Shown: positions 51,931-61,355, counted from the stretch's first letter. The stretch is DNA of 64,000 bases from Herbaspirillum sp. GW103 (GCF_000261365.1 NZ_AJVC01000003.1:310001-374000); one strand, 5' to 3'. Numbers and translations are program-made. Notes: generated by a model from the letters alone, not told the origin.

Positions 51931-53004
51931 TCAGTCGAACACCGGGCTTTCCACGCCCAGGATCTTGTGCAGCTTGGGCGAGGTGGTGGTGTACTGCATG
52001 TGGATCTTCTTTTCCGGGAAGATGTAGGGCGCAGCGCCGAAGGCAGCCAGCGCGGCTTCGTGGAAGCCCGACAGGATCAGCTTCTTCTTGCCCGGATAGG
52101 TGTTGATGTCGCCCACGGCGAAGATGCCCGGGACGTTGGTCTCGAACTTCTCGGTATCCATCACCTTGAGCTGCTTGCGCTCGATTTCCAGGCCCCACTC
52201 GGCGATCGGGCCCAGCTTGGGCGACAGGCCGAAGAAGACCAGCAGCATGTCCAGCGGCAGACGGCGGGTGACGCCGTCGGCGCCGGTGACCTTGACTTCG
52301 GCCAGCTTGCCATCCTTGATCTCGGTGCCGGTGACCTGGCCGATCAGGAGCTGCATTTCATACTGTTCGCACAGTTCCTTCATCTTGGCCACCGAAGCCG
52401 GGGCGGCGCGGAATTCTTCACGACGGTGCAGCAGGATCACCGATTCAGCCTTGCCCACGAAGTTCAGCGCCCAGTCCAGCGCGGAGTCGCCGCCGCCGCA
52501 GATGACGATGTTCTTGCCTTCGAACAGGGCCGGGTCCTTGACGCGGTAGAACACCTGCGAACCTTCGAACTGTTCGATGCCTTCGACCTTCAGGGTACGC
52601 GGCTGGAACGAGCCCACGCCGGCGGCGATGAAGATGGTCTTGGTGATGAACTTGGTGCCGGTGGAGGTTTCGACGTCGAAACGGCCATCTTCGCGCTTGT
52701 TCACCAGGGTCACTTCCTGGCCCAGGTGGAAGGTCGGCGAGAAGGGCTCGATCTGCTTCAACAGGTTGTCGGTCAGTTCCTGACCGGTGCAGACGGGCAC
52801 GGCCGGGATGTCATAGATGGGCTTGTCCGGATACAGCTCCACGCACTGGCCACCGACCACGGGCAGCGAATCGATCACGTGCGCCTTGATTTCCAGCAGG
52901 CCGAGTTCGAATACCTGGAACAGGCCCACCGGGCCGGCGCCGATGATGACGGCATCGGCATCGATGACACCGTTGACTGCCGCAGTCTGGACATTGTTTT
53001 CCAT
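51931..53004 (-). CDS. Ferredoxin-NADP reductase, thioredoxin-reductase-like type
   Basis: 357 residues. FAD motif [17 protein letters not shown] (about 20-36), the [19 protein letters not shown] segment, NAD(P) motif [15 protein letters not shown] (about 168-182), and [23 protein letters not shown] for FAD near the C-terminus. There is no CxxC redox pair, which separates it from thioredoxin reductase. The C-terminal extension [20 protein letters not shown] is typical of the TrxB-like FNR. It passes electrons between NADPH and ferredoxin, very likely the FdxA encoded 311 bases upstream on the same strand. Cytoplasmic. Confidence 0.92.
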   Translation of the reverse strand: MENNVQTAAVNGVIDADAVIIGAGPVGLFQVFELGLLEIKAHVIDSLPVVGGQCVELYPDKPIYDIPAVPVCTGQELTDNLLKQIEPFSPTFHLGQEVTLVNKREDGRFDVETSTGTKFITKTIFIAAGVGSFQPRTLKVEGIEQFEGSQVFYRVKDPALFEGKNIVICGGGDSALDWALNFVGKAESVILLHRREEFRAAPASVAKMKELCEQYEMQLLIGQVTGTEIKDGKLAEVKVTGADGVTRRLPLDMLLVFFGLSPKLGPIAEWGLEIERKQLKVMDTEKFETNVPGIFAVGDINTYPGKKKLILSGFHEAALAAFGAAPYIFPEKKIHMQYTTTSPKLHKILGVESPVFD

Positions 53005-53315
53005 GATTTTCTTGATATTCCTGTTTCAGTAGATCAGATCAGTAGGGCGGCTTTTCCCTTGCGCGGCGCGCTGGCTGGCGGCGGGGCCGCTGGCGGGGGA
53101 GAGGCCAGGTAAAAGAGATGCGAGATGCTTGCCAAGAGCGCACAGGACTGCAAAGCAGCGGGCAGTTCAGCCCGGCCATGCGGCTCTCAGGGGTATTGCT
53201 GGCGGCCAAATGCAAACGGCTGCGCATCTGGCGTGGGCGATGAAGCTGCCGGGCTGGATGCGCAACCGCCATTGTCGACCGGGACAGGCCCGGCCCACTT
53301 GATTCTCCGCAGGAA

Positions 53316-53639
53316 TCAGCGCTGCAGGTATTGCAGCTTGTCGGTCTTGTCCTTCCATTCCTCGGCTTCCGGCAGCGGTGCCTTGGTCTTGGTGATGGAG
53401 GGCCAGTTGCGGGACAGATCGGCGTTCAGGGCGATGTACTGCTGCTGGTCGGCCGGCACGTCTTCTTCCGCGTAGATCGCATTGACCGGGCACTCGGCCA
53501 CGCAGACGGCGCAGTCGATGCACTCATCGGGGTCAATCGCGAGGAAATTGGGGCCTTCGCGGAAACAATCCACCGGGCAAACATCCACACAATCCGTATA
53601 GCGGCAACGGACGCAGGAATCGGTGACAACGTGGGTCAT
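53316..53639 (-). CDS. fdxA: 7Fe-8S ferredoxin
   Basis: 107 residues. The N-terminal pair of cluster motifs, CVRCRYTDCVDVCPVDC and CIDCAVCVAECP, gives one 3Fe-4S and one 4Fe-4S cluster as in Azotobacter ferredoxin I. The C-terminal half without cysteines (about 60-107, LNADLSRNWPSIT) is the expected extension. It is a low-potential electron carrier in the cytoplasm. The gene lies upstream of the ferredoxin-NADP reductase gene with a long spacer, so each may have its own promoter. AGGACAG precedes the ATG. Confidence 0.94.
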   Translation of the reverse strand: MTHVVTDSCVRCRYTDCVDVCPVDCFREGPNFLAIDPDECIDCAVCVAECPVNAIYAEEDVPADQQQYIALNADLSRNWPSITKTKAPLPEAEEWKDKTDKLQYLQR

Positions 53640-54020
53640 AACTGTCCTATCTGTAAAATTTCTTCAAACCGATGGCTAACTGCGCCGCAATTGATGGCAA
53701 TATGGCACGGTTAAAATCATGTTGCGGCTGGTCAACCTTTGTTGAGGTGCTTTTGCCGGTATCTGGCGTCTTGTGGACGCCTGGAGGAGGCCCTTGAAGG
53801 CTTTCGAGATGCCGCTGCGCAACCCGCCGCAAAGCCTTGCATTTTAAGGTAATTCGATTTTTCCCACAAATGAGGCTTATACAGATTACGTATAAGTAAA
53901 TAAACAAGCGCGCGATAAGCCCAGCCGTCGCCAGGGTCCCGTGGCCTGCCGCTCCAGCCCATGGAGCAGGTCCGCCGACAGGACGCGGCTTACCGCACAT
54001 CAATACAAGGAAGTTCCGGC
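53640..54020. promoter_or_regulatory. Divergent promoter region with a dyad
   Basis: 381 bases between the divergent fdxA and binding-protein genes. An AT-rich core (about 53840-53905) holds the dyad CTTATAC (53876-53882) and GTATAAG (53890-53896) with a 7-base spacer, a plausible operator. No gene is supported in the gap. Confidence 0.5.
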
Positions 54021-55274
54021 GTGAACGCTGCAGGCCCCCAGTCCTCCCCCCGATTCCGTCTTTCCCTGCTGCCGGCCCTGCTGGGCAGGCTGGCGGTGAC
54101 CGTTGCGCTGGCGCTGCCACTGGCCGCCGGTGCTGCCGAGCCTATCCTCATCGGCGAGATCAACAGCCAGGCGCACGCCGCGGCTGCCGCACAAGCCTAC
54201 CGCAACGGCCTGGCACTGGCGCTGGAGCAGATCAACGAGTCCGGCGGCATCCACGGTCATCCCTTGCAGATGATCAGCCGTGACGATGAGGGCGATGCCG
54301 ACCAGGCTGCCCGCAATGCACGCGAACTGGTCAGCAAGGAGCATGTGCAAGTGCTGACCGGCACCATGCCCTCCGACGTGGCCCTGGCGGTCGCGCGCCA
54401 GGCCGCCCGCAGCAAGACCGTGCTGGTGGTGGGTGATGCACTCTCCGATGCCGTGACCCTGGACAAGGGCAATCGCTACACCTTCCGCGTCCGTCCCTCC
54501 ACTTACATGCTGGCCGCGATGCTGGCCGAACAAGCCGCGCGCATGCCGGGCCGACGCTGGGCCATGGTGGCGCCCAACTATGAATACGGCCAGAGTGCGG
54601 TGGCCAGTTTCAAGATGCTGTTGAAGCAGGCGCGTCCGGATGTGGAATTCGTCAGCGACCAGTGGCCGGCGCTGGGCAAGATCAAGGCCGATGACGTCGT
54701 ACGGGCGATCCGTCAATCGCGTCCGGATGGCATCTTCAACGCCACCTTCGGCGAAGACCTGCAAAAATTCGTGCAGGCGGGTAATGACCAGCAGTTGTTC
54801 AAGGGCGTGCAGGTGGTGTCGATGACCTCGCCCGTTGGGCAAATCGTGGAGCCCGGGCAGAGTGAAGCGATCCACGACTGGGTCGCCGTCGGCTACCCCT
54901 GGGACCAGATCAATACGCCCGAGCACCAGCGCTTCCTGGATGCCTATCTGAAGAAATTCAGCGAGCCGCCGCAATTGTCGGCGCTCATTGGCTACAGCAC
55001 CATGATGGCCATTGCAGGCGGTCTGAAGAAAAGCGAGGGCACGCCAGGAGACGCGCTGCTGGACGCGTTGCGCGGCCTGCGCTGGTCTTCGCCGCTGGGT
55101 GAGCTGAGCTTGCGCGCACTGGACCAGCAAGCCTCGATGGGGGCCTTCATCGGTCTGGTCTCGCAGAAGGACGGTCGCAGCACGATGCGCCAATGGCGCT
55201 ACCTGGACGGTACGCCCTACCTGCCGCCACCGACCTACGTACGCACACGGCGTCCGGCTTCGGCGGGCAGGTAA
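54021..55274 (+). CDS. LIV-type ABC transporter substrate-binding protein, orphan
   Basis: 417 residues from a GTG at 54021, 7 bases after AAGGAAG; an ATG at 53961 lies in frame but has no Shine-Dalgarno. A signal peptide (LSLLPALLGRLAVTVALALPLAAGAA) precedes the type 1 periplasmic-binding fold: ILIGEINSQAHAAAAAQAYRNGLALALEQINESGG, RDDEGDADQAARNARELVSKEHVQVLTG, and a second-lobe ARMPGRRWAMVAPNYEYGQ. The family takes up branched-chain amino acids, amides, urea or aromatic acids. No permease or ATPase is adjacent. Confidence 0.85.
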   Translation: MNAAGPQSSPRFRLSLLPALLGRLAVTVALALPLAAGAAEPILIGEINSQAHAAAAAQAYRNGLALALEQINESGGIHGHPLQMISRDDEGDADQAARNARELVSKEHVQVLTGTMPSDVALAVARQAARSKTVLVVGDALSDAVTLDKGNRYTFRVRPSTYMLAAMLAEQAARMPGRRWAMVAPNYEYGQSAVASFKMLLKQARPDVEFVSDQWPALGKIKADDVVRAIRQSRPDGIFNATFGEDLQKFVQAGNDQQLFKGVQVVSMTSPVGQIVEPGQSEAIHDWVAVGYPWDQINTPEHQRFLDAYLKKFSEPPQLSALIGYSTMMAIAGGLKKSEGTPGDALLDALRGLRWSSPLGELSLRALDQQASMGAFIGLVSQKDGRSTMRQWRYLDGTPYLPPPTYVRTRRPASAGR

Positions 55275-55303
55275 GTCGCGCTTTCGCACCGCATCCATAC
55301 CGC

Positions 55304-55333
55304 AAAGCCCCCTCAGGGCAGGGGGCTTTGCCT
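55304..55333 (+). terminator. Terminator after the LIV-type binding-protein gene
   Basis: AAAGCCCCCT (55304-55313) pairs with AGGGGGCTTT (55320-55329) around a 6-base loop. It lies 30 bases beyond the stop. Confidence 0.8.
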
Positions 55334-55469
55334 TGGGCGATCTCGGTTAAGATAGCGGTCGCGACGCTTCAGGGCGTGGCCAACGCATCGTGCGGACCGC
55401 TCCGGGGCGGCCCGCCATGCACGTGGACCATCAACATGGCAGCATGCGGCCTGTCCGCATCCGGACTTC

Positions 55470-56645
55470 ATGATCATCACATCCCTACTCGACACCGACC
55501 TGTACAAATTCACGATGATGCAGGTGGTTCTGCATCACTTCCCCGGCGCCCAGGTCGAATACAAGTTCAAATGCCGCAACGAGCACATCGATCTGACCCC
55601 TTACGTCGACGAGATCCGTGCGGAGATCGCCGCACTCTGCCGGCTGCGCTTCAAGGAAGAGGAACTGAACTATCTGCGCGGCCTGCGCTTCATCAAGAGC
55701 GACTTCGTCGATTTCCTCGACCTGTTCCACCTGAACGAAAAGTACATCACCGTCCAGCCTGATCCGGCCGGCAATGGCGAGATCGACATCCAGGTCAAGG
55801 GGCCGTGGCTGCACACCATCATGTTCGAGGTGCCGGTGCTGGCCATCGTCAATGAAGTGTATTTCCGCGCCACCCAGCGTTCGCCGGACCTGGAAGAGGG
55901 CAGGGCGCGCCTGCGCAAGAAGATGTCGGTCATCACCGATGACCCCGAGCTGGCCGGCTGCAAGATTGCCGACTATGGCACCCGCCGCCGTTTCTCGCGC
56001 AGCTGGCATGCCGAAGTCATCGACGAGATGAAGCAGCACATGGGGAGCCACTTCGCCGGCACCTCCAACGTGATGTACGCCATGCAGCACGACCTGACCC
56101 CGCTGGGCACCATGGCCCACGAATACCTGCAGGCCTGCCAGGCGCTGGGGCCGCGCCTGCGCGATTCGCAGACCTTCGCCTTCGAGATGTGGGCGCGCGA
56201 GTATCGCGGCGACCTCGGCATTACGCTCTCGGACGTTTATGGCATGGATGCCTTCCTGCGCGACTACGACATGTACTTTTGCAAGCTCTTCGATGGTGCG
56301 CGCCATGATTCGGGCGATCCCTTCGAGTGGGGCGAGCGCCTGATCCAGCACTATCGCGACAATCGCGTCGACCCTTCCAGCAAGGTGCTGGTGTTCTCTG
56401 ACAGCCTGGATTTCGACAAGGTGCGCGCGCTCTACCTGCGCTTCAAGGATCGCGCCAAGGTGGCCTTCGGCGTGGGGACCAATCTGACCAATGACCTCGG
56501 TTATACGCCCTTGCAGGTCGTCATGAAGATGGTTCGCTGCAACGGTCAGCCGGTGGCCAAGTTGTCCGATACGCCGTCCAAGAACATGTGTGACGACCCG
56601 GCCTATGTGAATTATCTGCGCCAGGTGTTCCAGATCAAGGCTTGA
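55470..56645 (+). CDS. pncB: Nicotinate phosphoribosyltransferase
   Basis: 391 residues, full length for the family. The opening [21 protein letters not shown], the central [17 protein letters not shown], the [12 protein letters not shown] segment with the histidine that is phosphorylated in the family, and [16 protein letters not shown] with [21 protein letters not shown] for the phosphoribosyl site are all present. It makes nicotinate mononucleotide from nicotinate and PRPP, using ATP, in the NAD salvage pathway. Cytoplasmic; the gene stands alone between a terminator and the antiporter gene. Confidence 0.95.
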   Translation: MIITSLLDTDLYKFTMMQVVLHHFPGAQVEYKFKCRNEHIDLTPYVDEIRAEIAALCRLRFKEEELNYLRGLRFIKSDFVDFLDLFHLNEKYITVQPDPAGNGEIDIQVKGPWLHTIMFEVPVLAIVNEVYFRATQRSPDLEEGRARLRKKMSVITDDPELAGCKIADYGTRRRFSRSWHAEVIDEMKQHMGSHFAGTSNVMYAMQHDLTPLGTMAHEYLQACQALGPRLRDSQTFAFEMWAREYRGDLGITLSDVYGMDAFLRDYDMYFCKLFDGARHDSGDPFEWGERLIQHYRDNRVDPSSKVLVFSDSLDFDKVRALYLRFKDRAKVAFGVGTNLTNDLGYTPLQVVMKMVRCNGQPVAKLSDTPSKNMCDDPAYVNYLRQVFQIKA

Positions 56646-56794
56646 CCGGATTTGAACGATACCTGAAAGTTTTTCCACTCGGGCGTTTTTGTGCGCGCGC
56701 GGCAGGTCGGCTGCTATAGTGTGACCCCTCGGGATGGCCTGCGCCGGCAGCTGTCCCGAAGAGTTTATTCATCTGCATCCCATCAGGACCACAT

Positions 56795-58207
56795 TTGCTG
56801 ACACGACCGACTGCCCCCGCCCTCTTTGCCATCGTGGCTGCGCTGCTTCCCCTGCCGGGATGGAGTGCCGAGCTGGATGGTGCCGTTCTCTCGCTGGCCT
56901 GGGCCTTGCCCTTTGCCGGTGTCCTGCTGTCCATTGCCGTGCTGCCGTTGCTGGCACCGCGTTTGTGGCATCACCATTTCGGCAAGGTCGCCGCAGCCTG
57001 GGCGCTGGCCTTCCTGCTGCCCTTTGCCGCCGCGCACGGTGCGCATGCGGCGCTGGCCATCAGCGTGCATGCACTGGTGGCGGAATATCTGCCCTTCATC
57101 ATCCTGTTGACGGCGCTGTTCACCGTGGCCGGTGGCATCTGCGTGCGCGGCAACCTGCATGGCACGCCCGCCTTGAATACGGGATTGCTGGCGCTGGGCA
57201 CGCTGCTGGCCAGCATCATGGGGACCACGGGCGCGGCCATGCTGCTCATCCGCCCGCTCATCCGCGCCAATGACGATCGCAGGCACACGGTCCACGTGGT
57301 GGTGTTCTTCATCTTCCTGGTCGCCAATGCCGGCGGCTCGCTCACGCCGCTGGGTGATCCGCCGTTGTTCCTGGGCTTCCTCAAGGGGGTCGATTTCTTC
57401 TGGACCGCGCGCCACCTGCTGGGGCCGATGGCCTTCCTGTGCGGCGCGCTGCTGCTGGTGTTCTACCTGCTGGACCGCCATTTCTACCTCAACCGCGAAG
57501 AGCGTCGCCCGTTCGATCCCACGCCCGACTCGGCGCTGCAGCTGGAGGGCAAGCTCAATTTCCTGCTGCTGGGGGCCGTGGTCGGCCTGGTGCTCATGAG
57601 CGGCCTGTGGAAACCGGGCGTGGCCACCGAATTGCTGGGCACGCCGCTGGAATGGCAGAACCTGCTGCGCGATGGCGCCTTGCTGGTGGTGATTCTGCTT
57701 TCGCTATGGCTGACGCCGAAGACGGCACGCAGCGGCAATGAATTCGGCTGGGGACCGATGCTGGAAGTGGGCAAGCTCTTTGCCGCCATCTTTCTGACCA
57801 TCGCCCCGGTGATCGCCATGCTGCGCGCAGGCGAGCACGGCGCCTTTGCCGCCGTGGTACGCGCCGTCACGGGGCCTGACGGCAAGCCGGACGATGTGAT
57901 GTACTTCTGGATGACAGGCTTGCTGTCGTCTTTCCTGGACAATGCGCCGACCTACCTGGTGTTCTTCAACACTGCCTCCGGCGATGCACGGGAACTGATG
58001 GGGCCGCTGGCCTCGACGCTGGCGGCCATCTCCGCCGGCGCGGTCTTCATGGGGGCCAACAGCTACATCGGCAATGCGCCCAACATGATGGTCAAGGCCA
58101 TCGCCGAGGAGCGCGGCATTCGCATGCCCAGCTTCTTCGGCTACATGGCGTGGTCGGTGGGCATCCTGGTGCCGCTGTTCATCGTCATGAGCTTCCTGTT
58201 CTTCTGA
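56795..58207 (+). CDS. Na+/H+ antiporter, NhaD/ArsB superfamily
   Basis: 470 residues from a TTG at 56795 with AGGA 7 bases upstream; no in-frame ATG fits, so the TTG is the likely start. About twelve hydrophobic segments, beginning with a signal-like helix. Ion-transporter-superfamily hallmarks are VANAGGSLTPLGDPPLFLGFLKG (about 180-202) and FLDNAPTYLVFF with FMGANSYIGNAPNMMVKAIAEE. These match the NhaD-like group annotated as sodium:proton antiporters; a dicarboxylate or arsenite role is less likely. Inner membrane. A TATAGT hexamer at 56715-56720 may be part of its promoter. Confidence 0.85.
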   Translation: MLTRPTAPALFAIVAALLPLPGWSAELDGAVLSLAWALPFAGVLLSIAVLPLLAPRLWHHHFGKVAAAWALAFLLPFAAAHGAHAALAISVHALVAEYLPFIILLTALFTVAGGICVRGNLHGTPALNTGLLALGTLLASIMGTTGAAMLLIRPLIRANDDRRHTVHVVVFFIFLVANAGGSLTPLGDPPLFLGFLKGVDFFWTARHLLGPMAFLCGALLLVFYLLDRHFYLNREERRPFDPTPDSALQLEGKLNFLLLGAVVGLVLMSGLWKPGVATELLGTPLEWQNLLRDGALLVVILLSLWLTPKTARSGNEFGWGPMLEVGKLFAAIFLTIAPVIAMLRAGEHGAFAAVVRAVTGPDGKPDDVMYFWMTGLLSSFLDNAPTYLVFFNTASGDARELMGPLASTLAAISAGAVFMGANSYIGNAPNMMVKAIAEERGIRMPSFFGYMAWSVGILVPLFIVMSFLFF

Positions 58208-58253
58208 GTGTTTCACCCCTTCCGATAACGAAAACCAGACCACGAGACCCCGC

Positions 58254-59234
58254 ATGAAACCCAAGATCTTCGTCGCCCGCGCCGTCTTCCCTGAAGTCCT
58301 TGCCCGCCTGGAACAGCACTTCGAGGTCGAATCCAACCAGGATGACCGCATCTACACTGCCGATGAGCTGCTGGCCAAGGCCCGCGGCAAGGATGGCCTC
58401 TTCACCACCCCCAGCGAACCGGTGACGGCTGCGCTCTTCGCTGCCAATCCACAACTGAAGGCGGTCTGCAACATGGCCGTGGGTTACAACAATATCGATG
58501 TGGCTGCCGCCACCCAGGCCGGCGTCATGACCACCAATACGCCCGATGTATTGAATGAAACCACTGCCGACTTCGGCTGGGCGCTGATGATGGCGGCGGC
58601 GCGCCGCATCACCGAATCCGAGCACTTCCTGCGCGCCGGCCAGTGGAAGAAGTGGAGCTATGACAGCTTCGTCGGCCCCGACATCCACGGCGCCACGCTG
58701 GGCATCATCGGCATGGGCCGTATCGGCCAGGCCATCGCCCGCCGTTCGCTGGGCTTCGACATGCAGGTGCTGTACCACAACCGTTCCCGCCTGACCCCCG
58801 AGCTGGAAGCGCGCGCCAACAACGCCCGCTACGTCAGCAAGGAAGAATTGCTGCAACAGGCGGACCACGTGGTACTGGTGCTGCCCTACTCGAAGCAGAC
58901 GCATCACACCATCGCCGCCCCCGAGCTGGCCTTGATGAAACCGACCGCCACGCTCACCAACATCGCGCGCGGCGGCATCGTCGATGACGCGGCACTGATC
59001 GCCGCCCTGCGCGAAGGCCGCATCGCGGCGGCCGGGGTGGATGTGTTCGAGAATGAACCGGCGTTCAAGCCCGAATTCCTCACCCTGAGCAACGTCGTGC
59101 TGACTCCGCACATTGCCAGCGCCTCCACGCCCACGCGCCTGGCCATGGCCAATTGTGCGGCCGACAACCTGATTGCGGCGCTGTCGGGCCAGCGTCCGCC
59201 CAATCTGCTCAATCCCGACGTGGCTGCGCGCTGA
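58254..59234 (+). CDS. 2-Hydroxyacid dehydrogenase, glyoxylate/hydroxypyruvate reductase type
   Basis: 326 residues. The NAD(P)-binding Rossmann motif is GIIGMGRIGQAIA (about 151-163). The catalytic trio is intact: Arg in NIARGGIVDD, Glu in GVDVFENEPAF, and His in LTPHIASAS. The FTTPSEPVT and NMAVGYNNIDV segments match D-glycerate dehydrogenase/GhrB-type enzymes, which reduce glyoxylate or hydroxypyruvate with NADPH or NADH. Cytoplasmic. It follows the antiporter gene by 46 bases and may be co-transcribed. A terminator follows. Confidence 0.9.
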   Translation: MKPKIFVARAVFPEVLARLEQHFEVESNQDDRIYTADELLAKARGKDGLFTTPSEPVTAALFAANPQLKAVCNMAVGYNNIDVAAATQAGVMTTNTPDVLNETTADFGWALMMAAARRITESEHFLRAGQWKKWSYDSFVGPDIHGATLGIIGMGRIGQAIARRSLGFDMQVLYHNRSRLTPELEARANNARYVSKEELLQQADHVVLVLPYSKQTHHTIAAPELALMKPTATLTNIARGGIVDDAALIAALREGRIAAAGVDVFENEPAFKPEFLTLSNVVLTPHIASASTPTRLAMANCAADNLIAALSGQRPPNLLNPDVAAR

Positions 59235-59263
59235 TGCGGCCAGCAAGCCCGGCCCTGAAGCAA

Positions 59264-59294
59264 AACGGGCGCACCTGATCCCAGGTGCGCCCGT
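59264..59294. terminator. Bidirectional terminator
   Basis: ACGGGCGCACCTG (59264-59276) pairs with CAGGTGCGCCCGT (59282-59294), a 13-base perfect stem with a 5-base loop and TTTCTTCTT after it. It lies between convergent genes. Confidence 0.88.
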
Positions 59295-59344
59295 TTCTTC
59301 TTCGGCAGACGGAGCCTCTGGAGGAGGCCGCCGTCGTGACCGCA

Positions 59345-59602
59345 TCAACCCTTCAGTTCATTGAAGATGTCGATGTATTCCTGCTGCGCCTGGGCCTGTG
59401 GCTTGCCCTTGAGCGCGGCCCAGGCGTCGAACTTGGCGCGGGCCACAAAGTCGGTCATGCCGGGGCGTTCGCCCTGGACGTCGCCATTGCTGCCCTGCTT
59501 GTAGAGACCGTACATCTTCAGCAGGGTCATGTTGTCGGGACGCTCGGGCAGGGTCTTGGATTCTGCGACGGCGGCTTCGAACTGTTCTTGCAGGGTGCTC
59601 AT
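59345..59602 (-). CDS. Acyl-CoA-binding protein
   Basis: 85 residues. The four-helix ACBP signature is present: QEQFEAAVAES, then LPERPDNMTLLKMYGLYKQGSNGDV with the ligand-binding Tyr and Lys, and AKFDAWAALKGKPQAQAQQEYI with Lys and Trp. It binds medium and long acyl-CoA esters in the cytoplasm. ACBP is widespread in eukaryotes but patchy in bacteria. It lies downstream of the FKBP gene on the same strand, 18 bases after its stop, so the two form a small operon. Confidence 0.92.
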   Translation of the reverse strand: MSTLQEQFEAAVAESKTLPERPDNMTLLKMYGLYKQGSNGDVQGERPGMTDFVARAKFDAWAALKGKPQAQAQQEYIDIFNELKG

Positions 59603-59620
59603 GTCTCTCCTCCCTCAGGC

Positions 59621-59977
59621 TCAGACGGCCAGCAGTTCGACTTCGAAGATCAGGGTAGCATTCGGGGGAATCACACCACCTGCGCCACGGGCGCCATAGC
59701 CCAGGCCGGCCGGAATGATGAGCTTGCGGATACCGCCAACCTTCATGCCCTGAACGCCTTCATCCCAGCCCTTGATGACGTGGCCGGCACCCAGCGGGAA
59801 CGCGAACGGGTCATTGCGGTCCTTGCTGGAGTCAAACTTGCTGCCGGCACTGCCGTCTGCATTTTGCAGCCAGCCGGTGTAGTGCACGCTGACGTGGCTG
59901 CCGGCCTTGGCTTCATCGCCAGCGCCAACGTTGATTTCTTCATATTGCAGCCCGGAAGCTGTCGTGATCGTGGACAT
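59621..59977 (-). CDS. FKBP-type peptidyl-prolyl isomerase
   Basis: 118 residues from the ATG at 59977, behind AAAGGAAA; the frame open to 60169 is not used. The FKBP core is complete: VSVHYTGWL, SKFDSSKDRNDPFAFPLGAGHVIKGWDEGVQGMKVGG, RKLIIPAGLGYGARGAGGVIPPNATLIFEVELL. It is a single-domain cytoplasmic isomerase of prolyl bonds, without a signal peptide or extra dimerisation domain. It is the first gene of the two-gene set with the acyl-CoA-binding protein. Confidence 0.93.
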   Translation of the reverse strand: MSTITTASGLQYEEINVGAGDEAKAGSHVSVHYTGWLQNADGSAGSKFDSSKDRNDPFAFPLGAGHVIKGWDEGVQGMKVGGIRKLIIPAGLGYGARGAGGVIPPNATLIFEVELLAV

Positions 59978-60343
59978 CGGTTTCCTTTCGGTGAGGGGAT
60001 GGGTTGGCAGCCGGATCGTCCGTATCCTGACCGAAGCTGACGACGCAGGATGTCCACCGGAAACATCTTGCGCACCAGCTCGTGCATCAGGTGCCGCAGG
60101 CGTGCTGCGACTGGCTTTCAGGCCGCCCCGGCGCGTCATGCGACCGGATCGGCAGGCAGTGTAAACCAAAAATCTAGAAATTTTTCATATTGCCTCAGTG
60201 GGCTGTCAGCGGGAACGTGTCAGCCAGCGTTAAGAGCCGAGGACGTGCCCTATGGCCTGTTCACACTTGATCTGCGAGATGTGCAGATCAAGTGTGAACA
60301 GGCCCTATCACGATAGATCAGGCATTTTTGAGTAAAGTTCGTC
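59978..60343. other. Divergent intergenic region with a long palindrome
   Basis: 366 bases between the FKBP gene and the YVTN gene. Its main feature is the 51-base perfect palindrome at 60254-60304. No gene is supported. Confidence 0.6.
60254..60304. repeat. Perfect 51-bp palindrome flanked by CTAT repeats
   Basis: Two 22-base arms (60254-60275 and 60283-60304) are exact reverse complements with a 7-base loop. The arms begin GGCCTGTTCACACTTGATC. CTAT stands on both outer sides (60250-60253 and 60305-60308) like a 4-base target duplication. There is no T-run, and genes diverge from it, so it is not an ordinary terminator. Confidence 0.8.
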
Positions 60344-61327
60344 ATGTTGCGTCGATTCAGCCAACTTTTATCCCTTTCCTTCCGCGCAGCATGCGTCTCG
60401 GCGATCTTGGCCGTGTCGGCCCATGCCAACGTGGTGGTGGTGCTCAATTCCGGTGACGCATCGGTGTCGCTGCTGGACGAAACCGGCGAGAAGGAGTTGT
60501 CGACCTTCTCTGTGGGCAAGGAGCCGCACCACCTGATGGCCACCCCGGACAACAAGTCGCTGATCGTGGCCAGCGCCACCGGCAACCAGCTCTTGTTCCT
60601 CGATCCCAGGACCGGTGCCGTGCAGCGCAAGCTGCGCGACATCATCGATCCCTACCAGATCGGCTTCAGCCCCGACCAGAAGTGGTTCGTCGCCACCGGC
60701 CTGCGCCTGGACCGTGTCGATGTCTACAGCTATGACGGCCACGATCTGAAGCTGTCCAGGCGCATCCCGCTGGCCCGGACCCCCAGCCACATCGCCTTTG
60801 ACAATGCCAGCACTACCGCCTTCGTGACCCAGCAGGGCAGCGACCAGATCAGCGCCATCGACCTGGCCACCCAGCAGGTCAAGTGGACCATGCCGGTAGG
60901 CAAGCTGCCGGCCGGCATCATCATGACCCCCGACAACAAGTACCTGATGGTGGGCATCATGGGCAGCGACTATGTCGAGGTGATCGACTGGCGCACCCAG
61001 AAGATGGTCAAGAAGATCAAGACCGGCGTCGGCGCCCACAACTTCCGTGGCCAGGGTGACAAGCGCTACGTCTATGTTTCCAACCGCGTGGCCAATACCA
61101 TCAGCGTGGTCGACATGACGACGCTGGAAAACGTCGGCACCATCAAGGTCCCCGGGGGGCCGGACTGCATGGAAGTGACCGCCGATGGCAAGACCATGTG
61201 GACCACCCTGCGCTGGAGCAAGAAGGTCGCCGTGATCGACCTGGCCAGCCGCTCGGTGACCAAGGTGATTCCGGTGGGCCGCTCGCCGCACGGCATCTAC
61301 CTCTACAACCGCGCCCCGGACCTGTAA
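60344..61327 (+). CDS. YVTN-family beta-propeller protein, exported
   Basis: 327 residues. A signal peptide (FSQLLSLSFRAACVSAILAVSAHA) precedes about seven blades with the repeated pattern of a short strand, a turn and GKEPHHLMATPDNKSLIVAS-like segments (for example GKLPAGIIMTPDNKYLMVGI and GPDCMEVTADGKTMWTT). Proteins of this kind are periplasmic scaffolds or ligand-binding proteins; the ligand is unknown. It is the first gene of the rightward cluster with the deacetylase, the hydroxylase-superfamily protein and the EI24 protein. Confidence 0.85.
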   Translation: MLRRFSQLLSLSFRAACVSAILAVSAHANVVVVLNSGDASVSLLDETGEKELSTFSVGKEPHHLMATPDNKSLIVASATGNQLLFLDPRTGAVQRKLRDIIDPYQIGFSPDQKWFVATGLRLDRVDVYSYDGHDLKLSRRIPLARTPSHIAFDNASTTAFVTQQGSDQISAIDLATQQVKWTMPVGKLPAGIIMTPDNKYLMVGIMGSDYVEVIDWRTQKMVKKIKTGVGAHNFRGQGDKRYVYVSNRVANTISVVDMTTLENVGTIKVPGGPDCMEVTADGKTMWTTLRWSKKVAVIDLASRSVTKVIPVGRSPHGIYLYNRAPDL

Positions 61328-61355
61328 TGCCTTGTTCACCCAGGAGGACCGACCG

